Source of the DNA: DASQFD01 sp035633255
Lineage (GTDB): Bacteria > Actinomycetota > Actinomycetes > Actinomycetales > Dermatophilaceae
Direction of reading: 5' to 3'
NCBI GenBank assembly: GCA_035633255.1
Contig: DASQFD010000031.1
Coordinates: 1-25,674, forward strand
Length of the DNA: 25,674 nt
The notes beneath the pieces were generated by a model. The model had not been told where the DNA came from. It saw nothing but the letters and a program-made list of their open reading frames with translations, and searched no databases. The stretch's first letter is position 1. Each line of letters begins with the position of its first letter. Positions 1 through 7,698 of this stretch are shown here, in pieces. The translations under genes and the position numbers were made by a program.

Positions 1-103
1 CCTCGACATCGAACAACAGGCCGGTATCGTTCACCACGCGGGTGCCCTTCTGCTCGGCTGATCGCGACTTCGCAATCACGATCTTCCCTTGCAGCAAGGG
101 CAC
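1..103 (-). CDS. Possible partial hypothetical protein, runs off left edge
   Basis: An open minus-strand frame begins at GTG 103 and continues past base 1. The 34 visible residues begin VPLLQGKIVIAKS and end near TGLLFDVE. I do not recognise the family. The frame is open for only about 40 codons, because a stop lies just upstream of the GTG, and no convincing Shine-Dalgarno sequence is seen. It lies on the same strand as the GH43 gene and downstream of it. The DNA is visibly less GC-rich than the rest of the window, so it may belong to a transferred segment or to the remnant of a mobile element whose main part is outside the window. It could equally be non-coding. Confidence 0.25.
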   Translation of the reverse strand, partial: MPLLQGKIVIAKSRSAEQKGTRVVNDTGLLFDVE

Positions 104-121
104 TTCCGCGTCATGACACGG
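86..121. repeat. Two small palindromes beside the left edge
   Basis: Bases 86-100 form a perfect inverted repeat, CCCTTGC-A-GCAAGGG. Bases 106-121 form a near-perfect palindrome, CCGCGTCATGACACGG, with one mismatched pair. They lie between the GH43 stop and the possible partial frame, partly inside that frame. Function is unknown; they could be part of a terminator or an operator. The rest of 122-174 shows nothing I can name. Confidence 0.35.
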
Positions 122-174
122 CCCTCACAGGCATCCGGCTGAAAGATCAGGGTCTGAGCGACGCGGGGGGCCGG

Positions 175-1170
175 TCAGCTGCGCAGGGTGGCCGGCTCCC
201 ACGTGGGGCCGTGCAGCACCGGGCCCTGCGGGGTCCACTCGAGCGGGTCGATGCACATGCGGCGGGCCGTGAGGCCCGGGTCCCACGCGTGGTAGACCAG
301 TACGTCGCCGCCGTGCGGACCCTGCACCACGCTGCAGTGACCGGGCCCCAGCACGTGCCCCGGCACCGAGGCGAGCAGCCGGCGGGCGTCGACCGGCTCG
401 GTCCACGGACCGAGCGGGGAGTCGGCCACCGCCACCGCGACGCCGTAGCCCGCACCCTCCCACGAGCCGCCCGAGTAGAGCAGGTGGTAGCGGCCACCCC
501 GGCGGAGCACGAAGGGGCCCTCGAGCGTGTGCCAGTCGTGGACCGCGCCGTACATCGACCGGCCGCGCTCGAACAGCTGCCAGTCGCCGCTGGGGCGCAG
601 GACGGTGCGCGGCTCGCCGCGCAGCCGGTCCGGCGTGTCGAGCACGTCGACGGCGAGCATGGTGCCCACCCGGTCCCCCTCCAGCACGTCGTGGGCGTAG
701 TAGAGGTACCAGGTGCCGTCCTCGTCCCGGAACGGGGAGGGGTCGATGGCGAACCGCTCGGAGGCGGCGAGCCGGACGCCACGGTCGCGGTAGGGGCCGA
801 TCGGGGAGTCCGCGACGGCCACGCGGAGCTGGTGGCCGCGGTCACCGAAGCCGACGGAGTAGTACATCCACCAGCGGCCGTCCCGCTCGGCGACCTCGGG
901 GGCCCAGAAGTCCGTGCCCAGCTCGGGGTCGGGCGGCTCGAGCGCTCCGCCGACCCGCTCCCAGTGGACCAGGTCGGGAGAGGTGGCCACCTCGAAGGCC
1001 CGTCCGTCGACGATGCTGCCGGTGCCGATGGCGACGTAGCGGGGCCCGCCCGGGGCCGTGGTCCGCAGGACGAACGGGTCGGCGAGGTAACCGGCATACA
1101 CGGGGTTGGTGTAGGTGGTGGCACTCGGCGGGGTCACCGGTCCATCCTGCCCGCGCCGGCACGCTGACAT
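175..1170 (-). CDS. Glycoside hydrolase family 43 (arabinosidase/xylosidase-like)
   Basis: This is a five-bladed beta-propeller glycosidase of the GH43 type, a family that acts on arabinose- or xylose-containing oligosaccharides by inversion. The three expected acidic residues are visible: D31 in ADPFVL (general base), D143 in IDPSPF (pKa modulator) and E217 in LEGPFV (general acid). At about 331 residues it is a single catalytic domain with no carbohydrate-binding module. No signal peptide is present, so it should act in the cytoplasm on imported oligosaccharides. That fits the divergent ABC importer genes 78 bp away. ATG 1170 is the outermost start. GTG 1137 is a good alternative: it lies six bases after CAGGAT, which resembles a -10 box, and removes an unconserved MSACRRGQDGP segment. 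Substrate (arabinan, xylan or galactan fragment) cannot be decided from sequence. Confidence 0.88.
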   Translation of the reverse strand: MSACRRGQDGPVTPPSATTYTNPVYAGYLADPFVLRTTAPGGPRYVAIGTGSIVDGRAFEVATSPDLVHWERVGGALEPPDPELGTDFWAPEVAERDGRWWMYYSVGFGDRGHQLRVAVADSPIGPYRDRGVRLAASERFAIDPSPFRDEDGTWYLYYAHDVLEGDRVGTMLAVDVLDTPDRLRGEPRTVLRPSGDWQLFERGRSMYGAVHDWHTLEGPFVLRRGGRYHLLYSGGSWEGAGYGVAVAVADSPLGPWTEPVDARRLLASVPGHVLGPGHCSVVQGPHGGDVLVYHAWDPGLTARRMCIDPLEWTPQGPVLHGPTWEPATLRS

Positions 1171-1248
1171 CGGATTGCGACCACCTGGTCACTCCGGCCA
1201 CAGCAGTGCCATGCTGGCGCGCATCGACCTCAGTGAGGAGGGCCGTCA
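1171..1248. promoter_or_regulatory. Divergent intergenic region, GH43 / solute-binding protein
   Basis: This 78-bp gap must hold the promoters for both divergent transcripts. It contains the short inverted repeat GACCA-CC-TGGTC at 1179-1190, a possible operator half-site pair. A strong Shine-Dalgarno sequence, GAGGAGGG, lies at 1235-1242, six bases before ATG 1249. I see no convincing -10/-35 pair, and no LacI-, ROK- or GntR-type regulator gene is in the window. Confidence 0.4.
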
Positions 1249-2574
1249 ATGGTGCGCGGTCTGAACCGAAGGCAGTTCCTGTCGGTGACCGGAGCGGCGG
1301 GCGTGGGCCTGGCCCTGTCGGCCTGCGGCGGGTCCGGCACCCCGGTGGCCGACACCGGCCCGGCCCTCGCGCCGGGGGCCGGCTACACCGGGCCTCCCGT
1401 GACGATCCAGTACTGGCACGGCTTCACCGGTGGTGACGGGCCGGCCATGCGGCAGCTGGTCGACGACTTCAACGCCAGCCAGGACCTCATCACGGTCGAG
1501 CAGAACACGGTGCAGTGGGCGCAGTACTACCAGCGCGTCATCGCCGCCGTGCACGCCGGCAAGGGCCCCGATGTCGGTGCCATGCACCTCGAGCAGCTCG
1601 CGACGCAGGCCGCGCGGCAGACGCTGAACCCGCTCGACGACGTCGTCGGGGAGCTCGGGCTGACCGCGTCGGAGTACCCCCAGCAGCTGATCGAGGGCGG
1701 CGTCTACAACGGAGTCCGCTATGGCGTCCCGCTCGACGTCCACTGCCTCGCGGACTACAGCAACTCGGCCCTGCTCCAGAAGGGCGACGTCGCGTCCGCC
1801 CCGACCACCGGAACGCAGTTCCAGGGCACCCTCGAGGCGATCCAGGCGGCCGGTGCCGAGGCGCCGTTCTGGATGCCGAACCGGTGGCCGGCGCACCTGA
1901 TGTTCCTCTCCCTGCTCTGGCAGTTCGGCGGTGAGCCCTACGCCGCGGACGGCAGCAAGGCGACCTTCGCCAGCGACGCGGGCGTCCAGGCGCTGACCTG
2001 GATGCGGCAGCAGGTCGAGGCCGGCTTCAGCCCGGACAACGTCGCGATCGACACCCAGTACACCGCCTTCAAGAACGGCCAGGTCGCCTTCACCTGGGAC
2101 GGCATCTGGCAGATCAACGACCTGCAGACCACGGTCCCGGACCTGAAGTGGGGCATCACGCCCATCCCGCGGATCGGCGACCAGAACGCGGTGTGGGCCA
2201 ACTCCCACAACCTCGTCATCTTCAAGAGCCGCACCCCGGACGACGACAGGCTGCAGGCGGGCAAGGTGTTCATCCGCTACCTCACCGAGCAGTCGGCGGC
2301 CTGGTCCAAGGCCGGGATGATCCCGGCCCGGGCCGCGGCCCGCAAGGAGCCGGACTTCACCGGCTCGCCGCAGGCGGCGCTGGAGCCGGCGATCCCGTGG
2401 ATGCGGTTCCTGCCGGCCATCCCGGGCGTGCCGGACGTGCAGGCGCAGACCCTGGAGATCGCGGTCAGCGACGCCGTGCTCGGCCGGCAGAAGCCGGCGG
2501 ACGCGCTCAAGGGTGCCGCCTCGAAGGCGGACCAGCTCATGCAGGTCAACCTCCGCAAGTTCGAGGGAGAGTGA
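1249..2574 (+). CDS. ABC sugar-binding lipoprotein (Tat-exported)
   Basis: This is an extracellular solute-binding protein of the maltose/oligosaccharide class (441 residues). It captures a sugar outside the membrane and delivers it to the two permeases encoded directly downstream. The N-terminus carries a twin-arginine motif, NRRQFLS at residues 6-12, followed by a hydrophobic stretch and a lipobox, LSAC, with C26 as the lipidated residue. It is therefore predicted to be folded in the cytoplasm, exported by Tat and anchored to the outer face of the membrane. Downstream features such as IQYWHGFTGGDGPAM and FTWDGIWQIND are typical of the family. GAGGAGGG six bases upstream supports ATG 1249. 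The stop is separated from the next ATG by a single base, so the genes are co-transcribed. Ligand identity is not determinable; the GH43 neighbour suggests a pentose-containing oligosaccharide. Confidence 0.93.
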   Translation: MVRGLNRRQFLSVTGAAGVGLALSACGGSGTPVADTGPALAPGAGYTGPPVTIQYWHGFTGGDGPAMRQLVDDFNASQDLITVEQNTVQWAQYYQRVIAAVHAGKGPDVGAMHLEQLATQAARQTLNPLDDVVGELGLTASEYPQQLIEGGVYNGVRYGVPLDVHCLADYSNSALLQKGDVASAPTTGTQFQGTLEAIQAAGAEAPFWMPNRWPAHLMFLSLLWQFGGEPYAADGSKATFASDAGVQALTWMRQQVEAGFSPDNVAIDTQYTAFKNGQVAFTWDGIWQINDLQTTVPDLKWGITPIPRIGDQNAVWANSHNLVIFKSRTPDDDRLQAGKVFIRYLTEQSAAWSKAGMIPARAAARKEPDFTGSPQAALEPAIPWMRFLPAIPGVPDVQAQTLEIAVSDAVLGRQKPADALKGAASKADQLMQVNLRKFEGE

Positions 2575-2575
2575 G

Positions 2576-3577
2576 ATGTCGAGCACCGCAGGCATGACGC
2601 CCACCACGGCGGCCGCCGAGCTCGGGGCCACCAGCGAGCGAGGCGGCGGCGCCGAGGTCGCCGTCACCGAGGGACGCAAGGAGCGCAGACGCGCCGAGAC
2701 GCGGGACGCCTACCTCTTCCTGACGCCCTACCTGATCCTCTTCGGCGTCTTCGTCATCCTCCCCTTCGTCTACGGGTTGTGGATCAGCCTGCACGACTAC
2801 GACTTCTCCCTCCCGAACAAGCCCTTCGTCGGGCTGGACAACTTCACCGGGCTGGTCAACGGCAGCTCCGCCTATGCCGACGCCTTCTGGCTCTCGATGC
2901 GGGCGACGGGGGTCTTCACGGTCTTCTCGGTCCCCCTGCTGCTGGTGCTGCCGCTGGCCGTCGCGCTGGCGATGAACCAGAGGTTCAAGGGCCGCACCGT
3001 GTTCCGGGCGCTGTACTTCGCGCCGTACGTCCTCGGCGTCGCCGTGGTGGCGGTGCTGTGGCGCTACCTGCTCGACAGCAACATCGGGCTCATCAACTAC
3101 TACCTCGGCCTGGTCGGGCTGCCGTCGGACACCCCGTGGCTGACCGCCATCCCCTGGGCCTGGGTGTCGCTGATCGGCGTCACGGTGTGGTGGACCCTGG
3201 GCTTCAACACCATCATCTACCTCGCGGCGCTCGGCGAGATCTCGCCCGAGCTCTACGAGGCGGCGCGGATGGACGGCACCAACGCGGTCCAGCGGTTCCG
3301 CTACGTCACGCTCCCGGGCCTGCGGCCCGTGCTCCTCTTCATCACCAGCGTGACGATCATCGCCTCGGTGAACATGTTCGGGCAGTCCTTCCTCATGACC
3401 CAGGGCGGCCCGGGCACGGAGACGCGCACGGCGATCTACCAGGTCTCCGACACTGGGCTGACGAACTTCAACTCCGGTGCGGCGACCGCCATGTCGCTGA
3501 TCTTCTCCTTCTTCCTCATGATCGTCAGCAGCATCGTCTTCTTCCTGTTCCGCGAGCGCGACGGAGGTGCCTCATGA
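2576..3577 (+). CDS. ABC sugar transporter permease (MalF-type)
   Basis: This is an integral membrane permease of the binding-protein-dependent sugar transporter family (333 residues), forming one half of the transmembrane channel. After a charged, Ala/Gly-rich cytoplasmic N-terminus, about six hydrophobic segments begin near residue 45 with AYLFLTPYLILFGVF. The EAA loop that contacts the ATPase is clear: EAARMDGTNAVQRFRYVTLP from residue 228. ATG 2576 is chosen because it follows the preceding TGA after one base and has GAGGGAGA just upstream; the frame stays open further upstream, but only as sequence overlapping the binding-protein gene. Its own stop overlaps the next ATG (ATGA). The set resembles MalEFG/MsmEFG importers. 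No ATPase gene is adjacent, so it probably shares an MsiK-like ATPase encoded elsewhere. Confidence 0.93.
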   Translation: MSSTAGMTPTTAAAELGATSERGGGAEVAVTEGRKERRRAETRDAYLFLTPYLILFGVFVILPFVYGLWISLHDYDFSLPNKPFVGLDNFTGLVNGSSAYADAFWLSMRATGVFTVFSVPLLLVLPLAVALAMNQRFKGRTVFRALYFAPYVLGVAVVAVLWRYLLDSNIGLINYYLGLVGLPSDTPWLTAIPWAWVSLIGVTVWWTLGFNTIIYLAALGEISPELYEAARMDGTNAVQRFRYVTLPGLRPVLLFITSVTIIASVNMFGQSFLMTQGGPGTETRTAIYQVSDTGLTNFNSGAATAMSLIFSFFLMIVSSIVFFLFRERDGGAS

Positions 3578-4506
3578 GCTCGGCGAGCCAGACCAGCCCC
3601 CAGGACACCACCAGCCCGCGCGCCGAGGTGACGGGCGGGCCCTCCGGCCGCCCGGTGGACCGGGCGCGGGAGCCGGACCGGGGCAAGGCGCTCAAGCGCA
3701 CCCTCCTCTACGGCGTGCTCGGCCTGCTCACGCTGATCTTCGTCAGCCCGCTCATCTACATGGTGACGACGTCCTTCAAGACGAGCGCCGACGCGTCGTC
3801 ACCGACCCCGCAGTGGATCCCCGCCGACCCGACCCTGGACGCGTTCCGCGCCATGCTCGGCGACGCGAGCACCCCGGTGCTGCGGTGGCTGCTCAACAGC
3901 GTCCTCGCCGCCGGGCTCCAGACGGCGCTCATCGTCGCGACGTCGGCGATGGCGGCCTACGCCCTGGCCCGCCTGCAGTTCGCCGGCAAGCGGATCATCT
4001 TCAGCATCATCATCGCGACGCTGTTCATCCCGCCGGTCATCCTGCTGATCCCGAACTACCTCATCGTGGGGCGGCTGGGCTGGCTCGACACCCTCCTCGC
4101 CGTGATCGTGCCGGGCGCCGCCGGTGCCTTCGGTGTCTTCTTCCTGCGGCAGTTCTTCCTCGGCCTGCCCCAGGAGCTCGAGGAGGCGGCGTTCGTCGAC
4201 GGCGCCAGCCGCTGGCGCACGTTCTTCCAGGTGATCCTGCCGCTGTCGCGGCCGGCGCTCGTGACCCTGGCCATGCTGTCCTTCCTCACCAACTGGAACG
4301 ACTTCCTCTGGCCGGTCTACGTCCTGTTCTCCCCGGAGCAGCAGACGCTCCCCGCCGGGCTGGCCACGCTGCAGAGCGCCAACGCGGTCCGGTACGACCT
4401 GCTGATGGCCGGTGCCGTCATCGCGTCGGTGCCGGTGCTGCTGCTCTACGCGTTCGCCCAGCGCTACGTCGTCGAGGGCGTCTCCCGGGCCGGCCTCAAG
4501 GGCTGA
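3574..4506 (+). CDS. ABC sugar transporter permease (MalG-type)
   Basis: This is the second permease of the importer (310 residues), pairing with the MalF-type protein. It has a 45-residue polar N-terminal tail, then TLLYGVLGLLTLIFVSPLIY as the first membrane segment and about five more. The EAA loop is EEAAFVDGASRWRTFFQVIL (EAA at 204-206), with the G and ILP positions usual for MalG relatives. The start codon overlaps the previous stop as ATGA, and GGAGG sits seven bases upstream, which indicates translational coupling. The last residues, GVSRAGLKG, match the common ending of this permease class. It closes the operon; the next gene converges from the other strand after 89 bp. Confidence 0.93.
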   Translation: MSSASQTSPQDTTSPRAEVTGGPSGRPVDRAREPDRGKALKRTLLYGVLGLLTLIFVSPLIYMVTTSFKTSADASSPTPQWIPADPTLDAFRAMLGDASTPVLRWLLNSVLAAGLQTALIVATSAMAAYALARLQFAGKRIIFSIIIATLFIPPVILLIPNYLIVGRLGWLDTLLAVIVPGAAGAFGVFFLRQFFLGLPQELEEAAFVDGASRWRTFFQVILPLSRPALVTLAMLSFLTNWNDFLWPVYVLFSPEQQTLPAGLATLQSANAVRYDLLMAGAVIASVPVLLLYAFAQRYVVEGVSRAGLKG

Positions 4507-4518
4507 CCGGACCGCCCG

Positions 4519-4554
4519 GCCACCCTGGGGGTCGCCGCCACCCTGGGAGTCGCC
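4519..4554. repeat. 18-bp tandem duplication between convergent genes
   Basis: Two adjacent 18-bp units, GCCACCCTGGGGGTCGCC (4519-4536) and the same with one G-to-A change (4537-4554), fill the gap between the permease stop and the pgm stop. The following GC-rich palindromic bases (GGGCGCCC and neighbours, 4555-4585) could form a weak hairpin and serve as a terminator, but no T-run is present. Confidence 0.6.
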
Positions 4555-4595
4555 GGGCGCCCCGGGCCCCGCAGGCCCCCCGCGGCGGGTGCCGG

Positions 4596-6239
4596 TCAGC
4601 CGCCGAGCGCGGCGCTGACCACCTCACGCGCCTCGGCCTGCACCTGCTCGAGGTGCTCGCGGCCGCGGAAGGACTCGGCGTAGATCTTGTAGACGTCCTC
4701 GGTCCCCGACGGGCGGGCGGCGAACCAGGCCGAGTCCGTGGTGACCTTCAGCCCGCCGATCCTCGCGCCGTTGCCCGGCGCGGCGGTCAGCTTGGCGGTG
4801 ATCGGCTCCCCGGCCAGGCTGTCGGCGGTGACGTCGTCCGGGGACAGGGCCGCGAGCTTGGCCTTCTGGTCACGGTTCGCGGGGGCGTCGACCCGGGCGT
4901 ATGCCGGGTCGCCGTGCCGGTCGGTCAGCGCCTTGTAGTGCTCGCTCGGGGTCATCCCGGTCGCGGCGAGGACCTCGCTCGCGAGCAGGGCGAGGAGGAT
5001 GCCGTCCTTGTCCGTGGTCCAGGTCCGCCCGTCCCGGCGCAGGAAGGACGCCCCCGCGGACTCCTCCCCGCCGAAGCCGCACGTGCCGTCCAGGAGCCCG
5101 GGCACGAACCACTTGAACCCGACCGGCACCTCGGTCAGTGGCCGGCCGAGGGCCGCCGCCACCCGGTCGATCATCGAGCTCGACACCAGGGTCTTGCCGA
5201 TGACCGCGCTGTCCGGCCACTGGGGCCGACCGCCGCCGAAGAGGTAGGAGATGGCGACGGCGAGGAAGTGGTTGGGGTTCATCAGCCCGCCGTCCGGGGT
5301 GACGATGCCGTGCCGGTCCGCGTCCGCGTCGTTTCCGGTCGCGATGTCGAACTCGTCCCGGCGCTCGATGAGCGAGGCCATCGCCGACGGCGAGGAGCAG
5401 TCCATCCGGATCCGGCCGTCCCAGTCCAGGGTCATGAACCGCCAGGTGGCGTCCACCAGGGGGTTGACGACGGTCAGGTCGAGGCCGTGCCGCTCGCCGA
5501 TCTCGCCCCAGTAGCCGACGCTGGCGCCGCCGAGCGGGTCGGCGCCGATCCGCACGCCCGCGGCGGCGACCTTCTCCAGGTCCGCGACGGTGGACAGGTC
5601 CTCGACGTAGGTCCCCAGGAAGTCGTATGCCGTCGCCCCGGCCCGGGCGCGCGCGAACGGGACCCGGCGCACCTCCGCCAGGCCGTCGCGGATCAGGTCG
5701 TTGGCGCGCTCGGCGATGGCCGACGTGGCGTCGGTGTCGGCCGGACCGCCATGTGGCGGGTTGTACTTGAAGCCGCCGTCCGTCGGCGGGTTGTGGGACG
5801 GGGTGACGACGATGCCGTCGGCGAGGCCGCTGCCGGAGGTGCGACCGTGGTTGGCGCGGAGGATGGCGTGCGAGACCGCCGGCGTGGGGGTGTACCCGTC
5901 GCGGTCGTCGACGAGGACCGTCACCTCGTTGGCGGCCAGCACCTCGAGCGCGGTCGACCACGCCGGCTCGGACAGGCCGTGGGTGTCCCGTCCGAGGAAG
6001 AGCGGGCCGTCGTAGCCCTGCAGCTTCCGGTAGTCGCAGATGGCCTGCGTCGTCGCCAGGATGTGCGTCTCGTTGAACGAGGTCTTCAGGCTGGAGCCGC
6101 GGTGGCCCGAGGTCCCGAAGGCGACCCGCTGGTCGACGTCCTCGGGGTCGGGCTGGCGGGTGTAGTACGCCGTGACCAGCGCGGCGACGTCCACGAGGTC
6201 GGCGGGGGAGGCTGGCTGTCCGGCGCGCGAGTCGGTCAT
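4596..6239 (-). CDS. pgm: Phosphoglucomutase, alpha-D-glucose phosphate-specific
   Basis: This enzyme interconverts glucose 1-phosphate and glucose 6-phosphate, linking glycogen synthesis and breakdown to glycolysis in the cytoplasm. All family landmarks are present: RVAFGTSGHRGSS near the N-terminus, the phosphoserine loop VVTPSHNPP with S148, the metal-binding loop NDADADRHG, the sugar-recognition loop GEESAG, and the C-terminal phosphate-binding SGTEDVYKIYAESF. The length of about 547 residues is normal for bacterial Pgm. ATG 6239 (MTDSRAGQPASPADLVDV) matches the usual N-terminus of the family and follows GAGGG; ATG 6248, three codons upstream, is an alternative. It faces the ABC permease operon tail-to-tail and is divergent from the sulfur operon. 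With glgP and glgX also in the window, Pgm would process the glucose 1-phosphate released by GlgP. Confidence 0.95.
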   Translation of the reverse strand: MTDSRAGQPASPADLVDVAALVTAYYTRQPDPEDVDQRVAFGTSGHRGSSLKTSFNETHILATTQAICDYRKLQGYDGPLFLGRDTHGLSEPAWSTALEVLAANEVTVLVDDRDGYTPTPAVSHAILRANHGRTSGSGLADGIVVTPSHNPPTDGGFKYNPPHGGPADTDATSAIAERANDLIRDGLAEVRRVPFARARAGATAYDFLGTYVEDLSTVADLEKVAAAGVRIGADPLGGASVGYWGEIGERHGLDLTVVNPLVDATWRFMTLDWDGRIRMDCSSPSAMASLIERRDEFDIATGNDADADRHGIVTPDGGLMNPNHFLAVAISYLFGGGRPQWPDSAVIGKTLVSSSMIDRVAAALGRPLTEVPVGFKWFVPGLLDGTCGFGGEESAGASFLRRDGRTWTTDKDGILLALLASEVLAATGMTPSEHYKALTDRHGDPAYARVDAPANRDQKAKLAALSPDDVTADSLAGEPITAKLTAAPGNGARIGGLKVTTDSAWFAARPSGTEDVYKIYAESFRGREHLEQVQAEAREVVSAALGG

Positions 6240-6341
6240 GGCCCTCATCCTTGCACCGGCGGCGCGCCGCGCCCGGGTCGGAGCCCCCGTGCGGTGTCCG
6301 GAGGATCACACGACGGGGGTGCTGGAAGCGGCACGAACGGC

Positions 6342-6357
6342 ATACCCCGTTGGGTAT
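6342..6357. promoter_or_regulatory. Inverted-repeat operator ATACCC-N4-GGGTAT
   Basis: A perfect 6-bp inverted repeat, ATACCC-CGTT-GGGTAT, lies 9 bp before the start of the sulfide:quinone oxidoreductase gene. Its right arm overlaps the predicted -10 box TATTTT. From established knowledge, operators of CsoR-family repressors, including the persulfide sensor CstR, are G/C tracts flanked by TA, of the form TACCC...GGGTA. The position suits repression by blocking RNA polymerase, and the downstream genes handle sulfide and sulfane sulfur. Assignment to CstR is inference; no regulator gene lies in the window. Confidence 0.6.
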
Positions 6358-6360
6358 TTT
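6355..6360 (+). promoter_or_regulatory. -10 box TATTTT of a leaderless promoter
   Basis: TATTTT matches TAnnnT and ends six bases before ATG 6367, so transcription should begin at or next to the A of the start codon. There is no Shine-Dalgarno sequence before this gene, in agreement with leaderless translation. No clear -35 hexamer is visible. Confidence 0.6.
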
Positions 6361-6366
6361 GGGCAC

Positions 6367-7611
6367 ATGTCCCCCCTGCGCTCACTGGTCGTCCTCGGTG
6401 CCGGGACCGCCGGCACGATGGTCGCCAACAAGCTGCGCCGCGCCCTGCCCGCCGACCAGTGGCAGGTCACGGTGGTGGACGAGGACGACGTCCACGACTA
6501 CCAGCCGGGCTACCTGTTCCTGCCCTTCCGCACGATCGAGCCCGACCAGGTGCGCCGGAGCTCGCACGCCTTCCTCGCCGACGGCGTGCAGCTGGTGCTC
6601 GCCGCGGTGGACGTCGTCGACCCCGGCGCCCGCACGGTGCGGCTCGCCGACGGGCGGGAGCTGGGCTACGACCACCTCGTCATCGCCACCGGGACCACGC
6701 CGCGGCCGGACCAGACACCCGGCATGCTGGGGGCGGAGTGGCACCGCAGCGTGGGGGAGTTCTACACCTTCCAGGGCGCGCTGGCGCTGCGTGACGTCAT
6801 GGACCGCTTCGCCGGTGGACGCCTCGTCGTGCACGTCACGGAGATGCCGATCAAGTGCCCCGTGGCACCGTTGGAGTTCGCCTTCCTCGCCGACGACTGG
6901 CTGCGGCGGCGGGGGCTGCGCGAGCGCACCGAGATCGTCTTCGTCACCCCGCTCGACGGCGCCTTCACCAAGCCCGTCGCGAGCCGGGTGCTCGGCTCGA
7001 TGCTCACCGACCGGGACATCCGCGTCGAGACCGACTACCTCGTGGAGTCGGTGGACCAGGACCGGAAGGTGATCGTCTCCTACGACGAGCGCGAGGTGCC
7101 CTACGACCTGCTGGTCACGGTGCCGCTGAACATGGGCGCGGACTTCGTGGCCCGCTCCGGGCTCGGTGACGAGCTGAACTACGTGCCGGTGGACAGGCAC
7201 ACGATGCGCTCGACCGCGCACCCGGAGATCTGGGCGCTCGGTGACGCGGCGAACCTGCCGACGTCCAAGGCCGGCTCGGTGGCGCACTTCTCCGTCGAGG
7301 TGTTCGTCGAGAACTTCCTCCAGGTGGCCGCCGGGCGGCCCACGACGCACCACTTCGACGGGCACGCCAACTGCTTCGTGGAGTCCGGCGGCGGCAAGGC
7401 CGTGCTGCTCGACTTCAACTACGACACCGAGCCGCTGACCGGCACCTTCCCCCTGCCCAGGCTGGGGCCGATGAGCCTGCTCAAGGAGTCGCGCGCCAAC
7501 CACCTGGGCAAGCTCGCCTTCCGGCACGTCTACTGGTCGATGCTCCTGCCCGGCCGGCCCATCGGGCTCCCGGCGGCAATGAGCATGACCGGCAAGGTGC
7601 CGGCGGCCTGA
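6367..7611 (+). CDS. Sulfide:quinone oxidoreductase-type FAD flavoprotein
   Basis: This 414-residue FAD-dependent oxidoreductase probably oxidises sulfide to sulfane sulfur and passes electrons to membrane quinone. The N-terminal dinucleotide fold reads VVLGAGTAGTMVANKL (residues 8-23). The ATG motif VIATGTTPR and the C-terminal FAD motif WALGDAANLP follow. Exactly two cysteines occur, C164 in MPIKCPVAPLE and C336 in HANCFVESG. They sit where SQR enzymes carry the redox-active pair that holds polysulfur, and a third cysteine is not present. The C-terminus (YWSMLLPGRPIGLP) is amphipathic, as expected for monotopic membrane binding. ATG 6367 is preferred because a -10 box ends six bases upstream; the frame remains open upstream without a better start. 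It heads an operon with DsrC- and DsrE2-like genes. A generic NADH dehydrogenase-like flavoprotein is less likely given the cysteines and the neighbours. Confidence 0.85.
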   Translation: MSPLRSLVVLGAGTAGTMVANKLRRALPADQWQVTVVDEDDVHDYQPGYLFLPFRTIEPDQVRRSSHAFLADGVQLVLAAVDVVDPGARTVRLADGRELGYDHLVIATGTTPRPDQTPGMLGAEWHRSVGEFYTFQGALALRDVMDRFAGGRLVVHVTEMPIKCPVAPLEFAFLADDWLRRRGLRERTEIVFVTPLDGAFTKPVASRVLGSMLTDRDIRVETDYLVESVDQDRKVIVSYDEREVPYDLLVTVPLNMGADFVARSGLGDELNYVPVDRHTMRSTAHPEIWALGDAANLPTSKAGSVAHFSVEVFVENFLQVAAGRPTTHHFDGHANCFVESGGGKAVLLDFNYDTEPLTGTFPLPRLGPMSLLKESRANHLGKLAFRHVYWSMLLPGRPIGLPAAMSMTGKVPAA

Positions 7612-7698
7612 CCCACGGCTCCGGCGCCCGACCGGACGCCGGCCTGCGAGAGCCGGGCACCCGACCGGGGACCGGCCCACCGGAGAAAGGACGAACGC

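Noticed and set aside
3567..6794. Very long plus-strand open frame (over 1000 codons)
   Set aside because: It is antisense to pgm and out of frame with the permease and flavoprotein genes, and reads as Arg/Pro/Gly-rich low-complexity protein. GC-rich third positions keep such frames open by chance.
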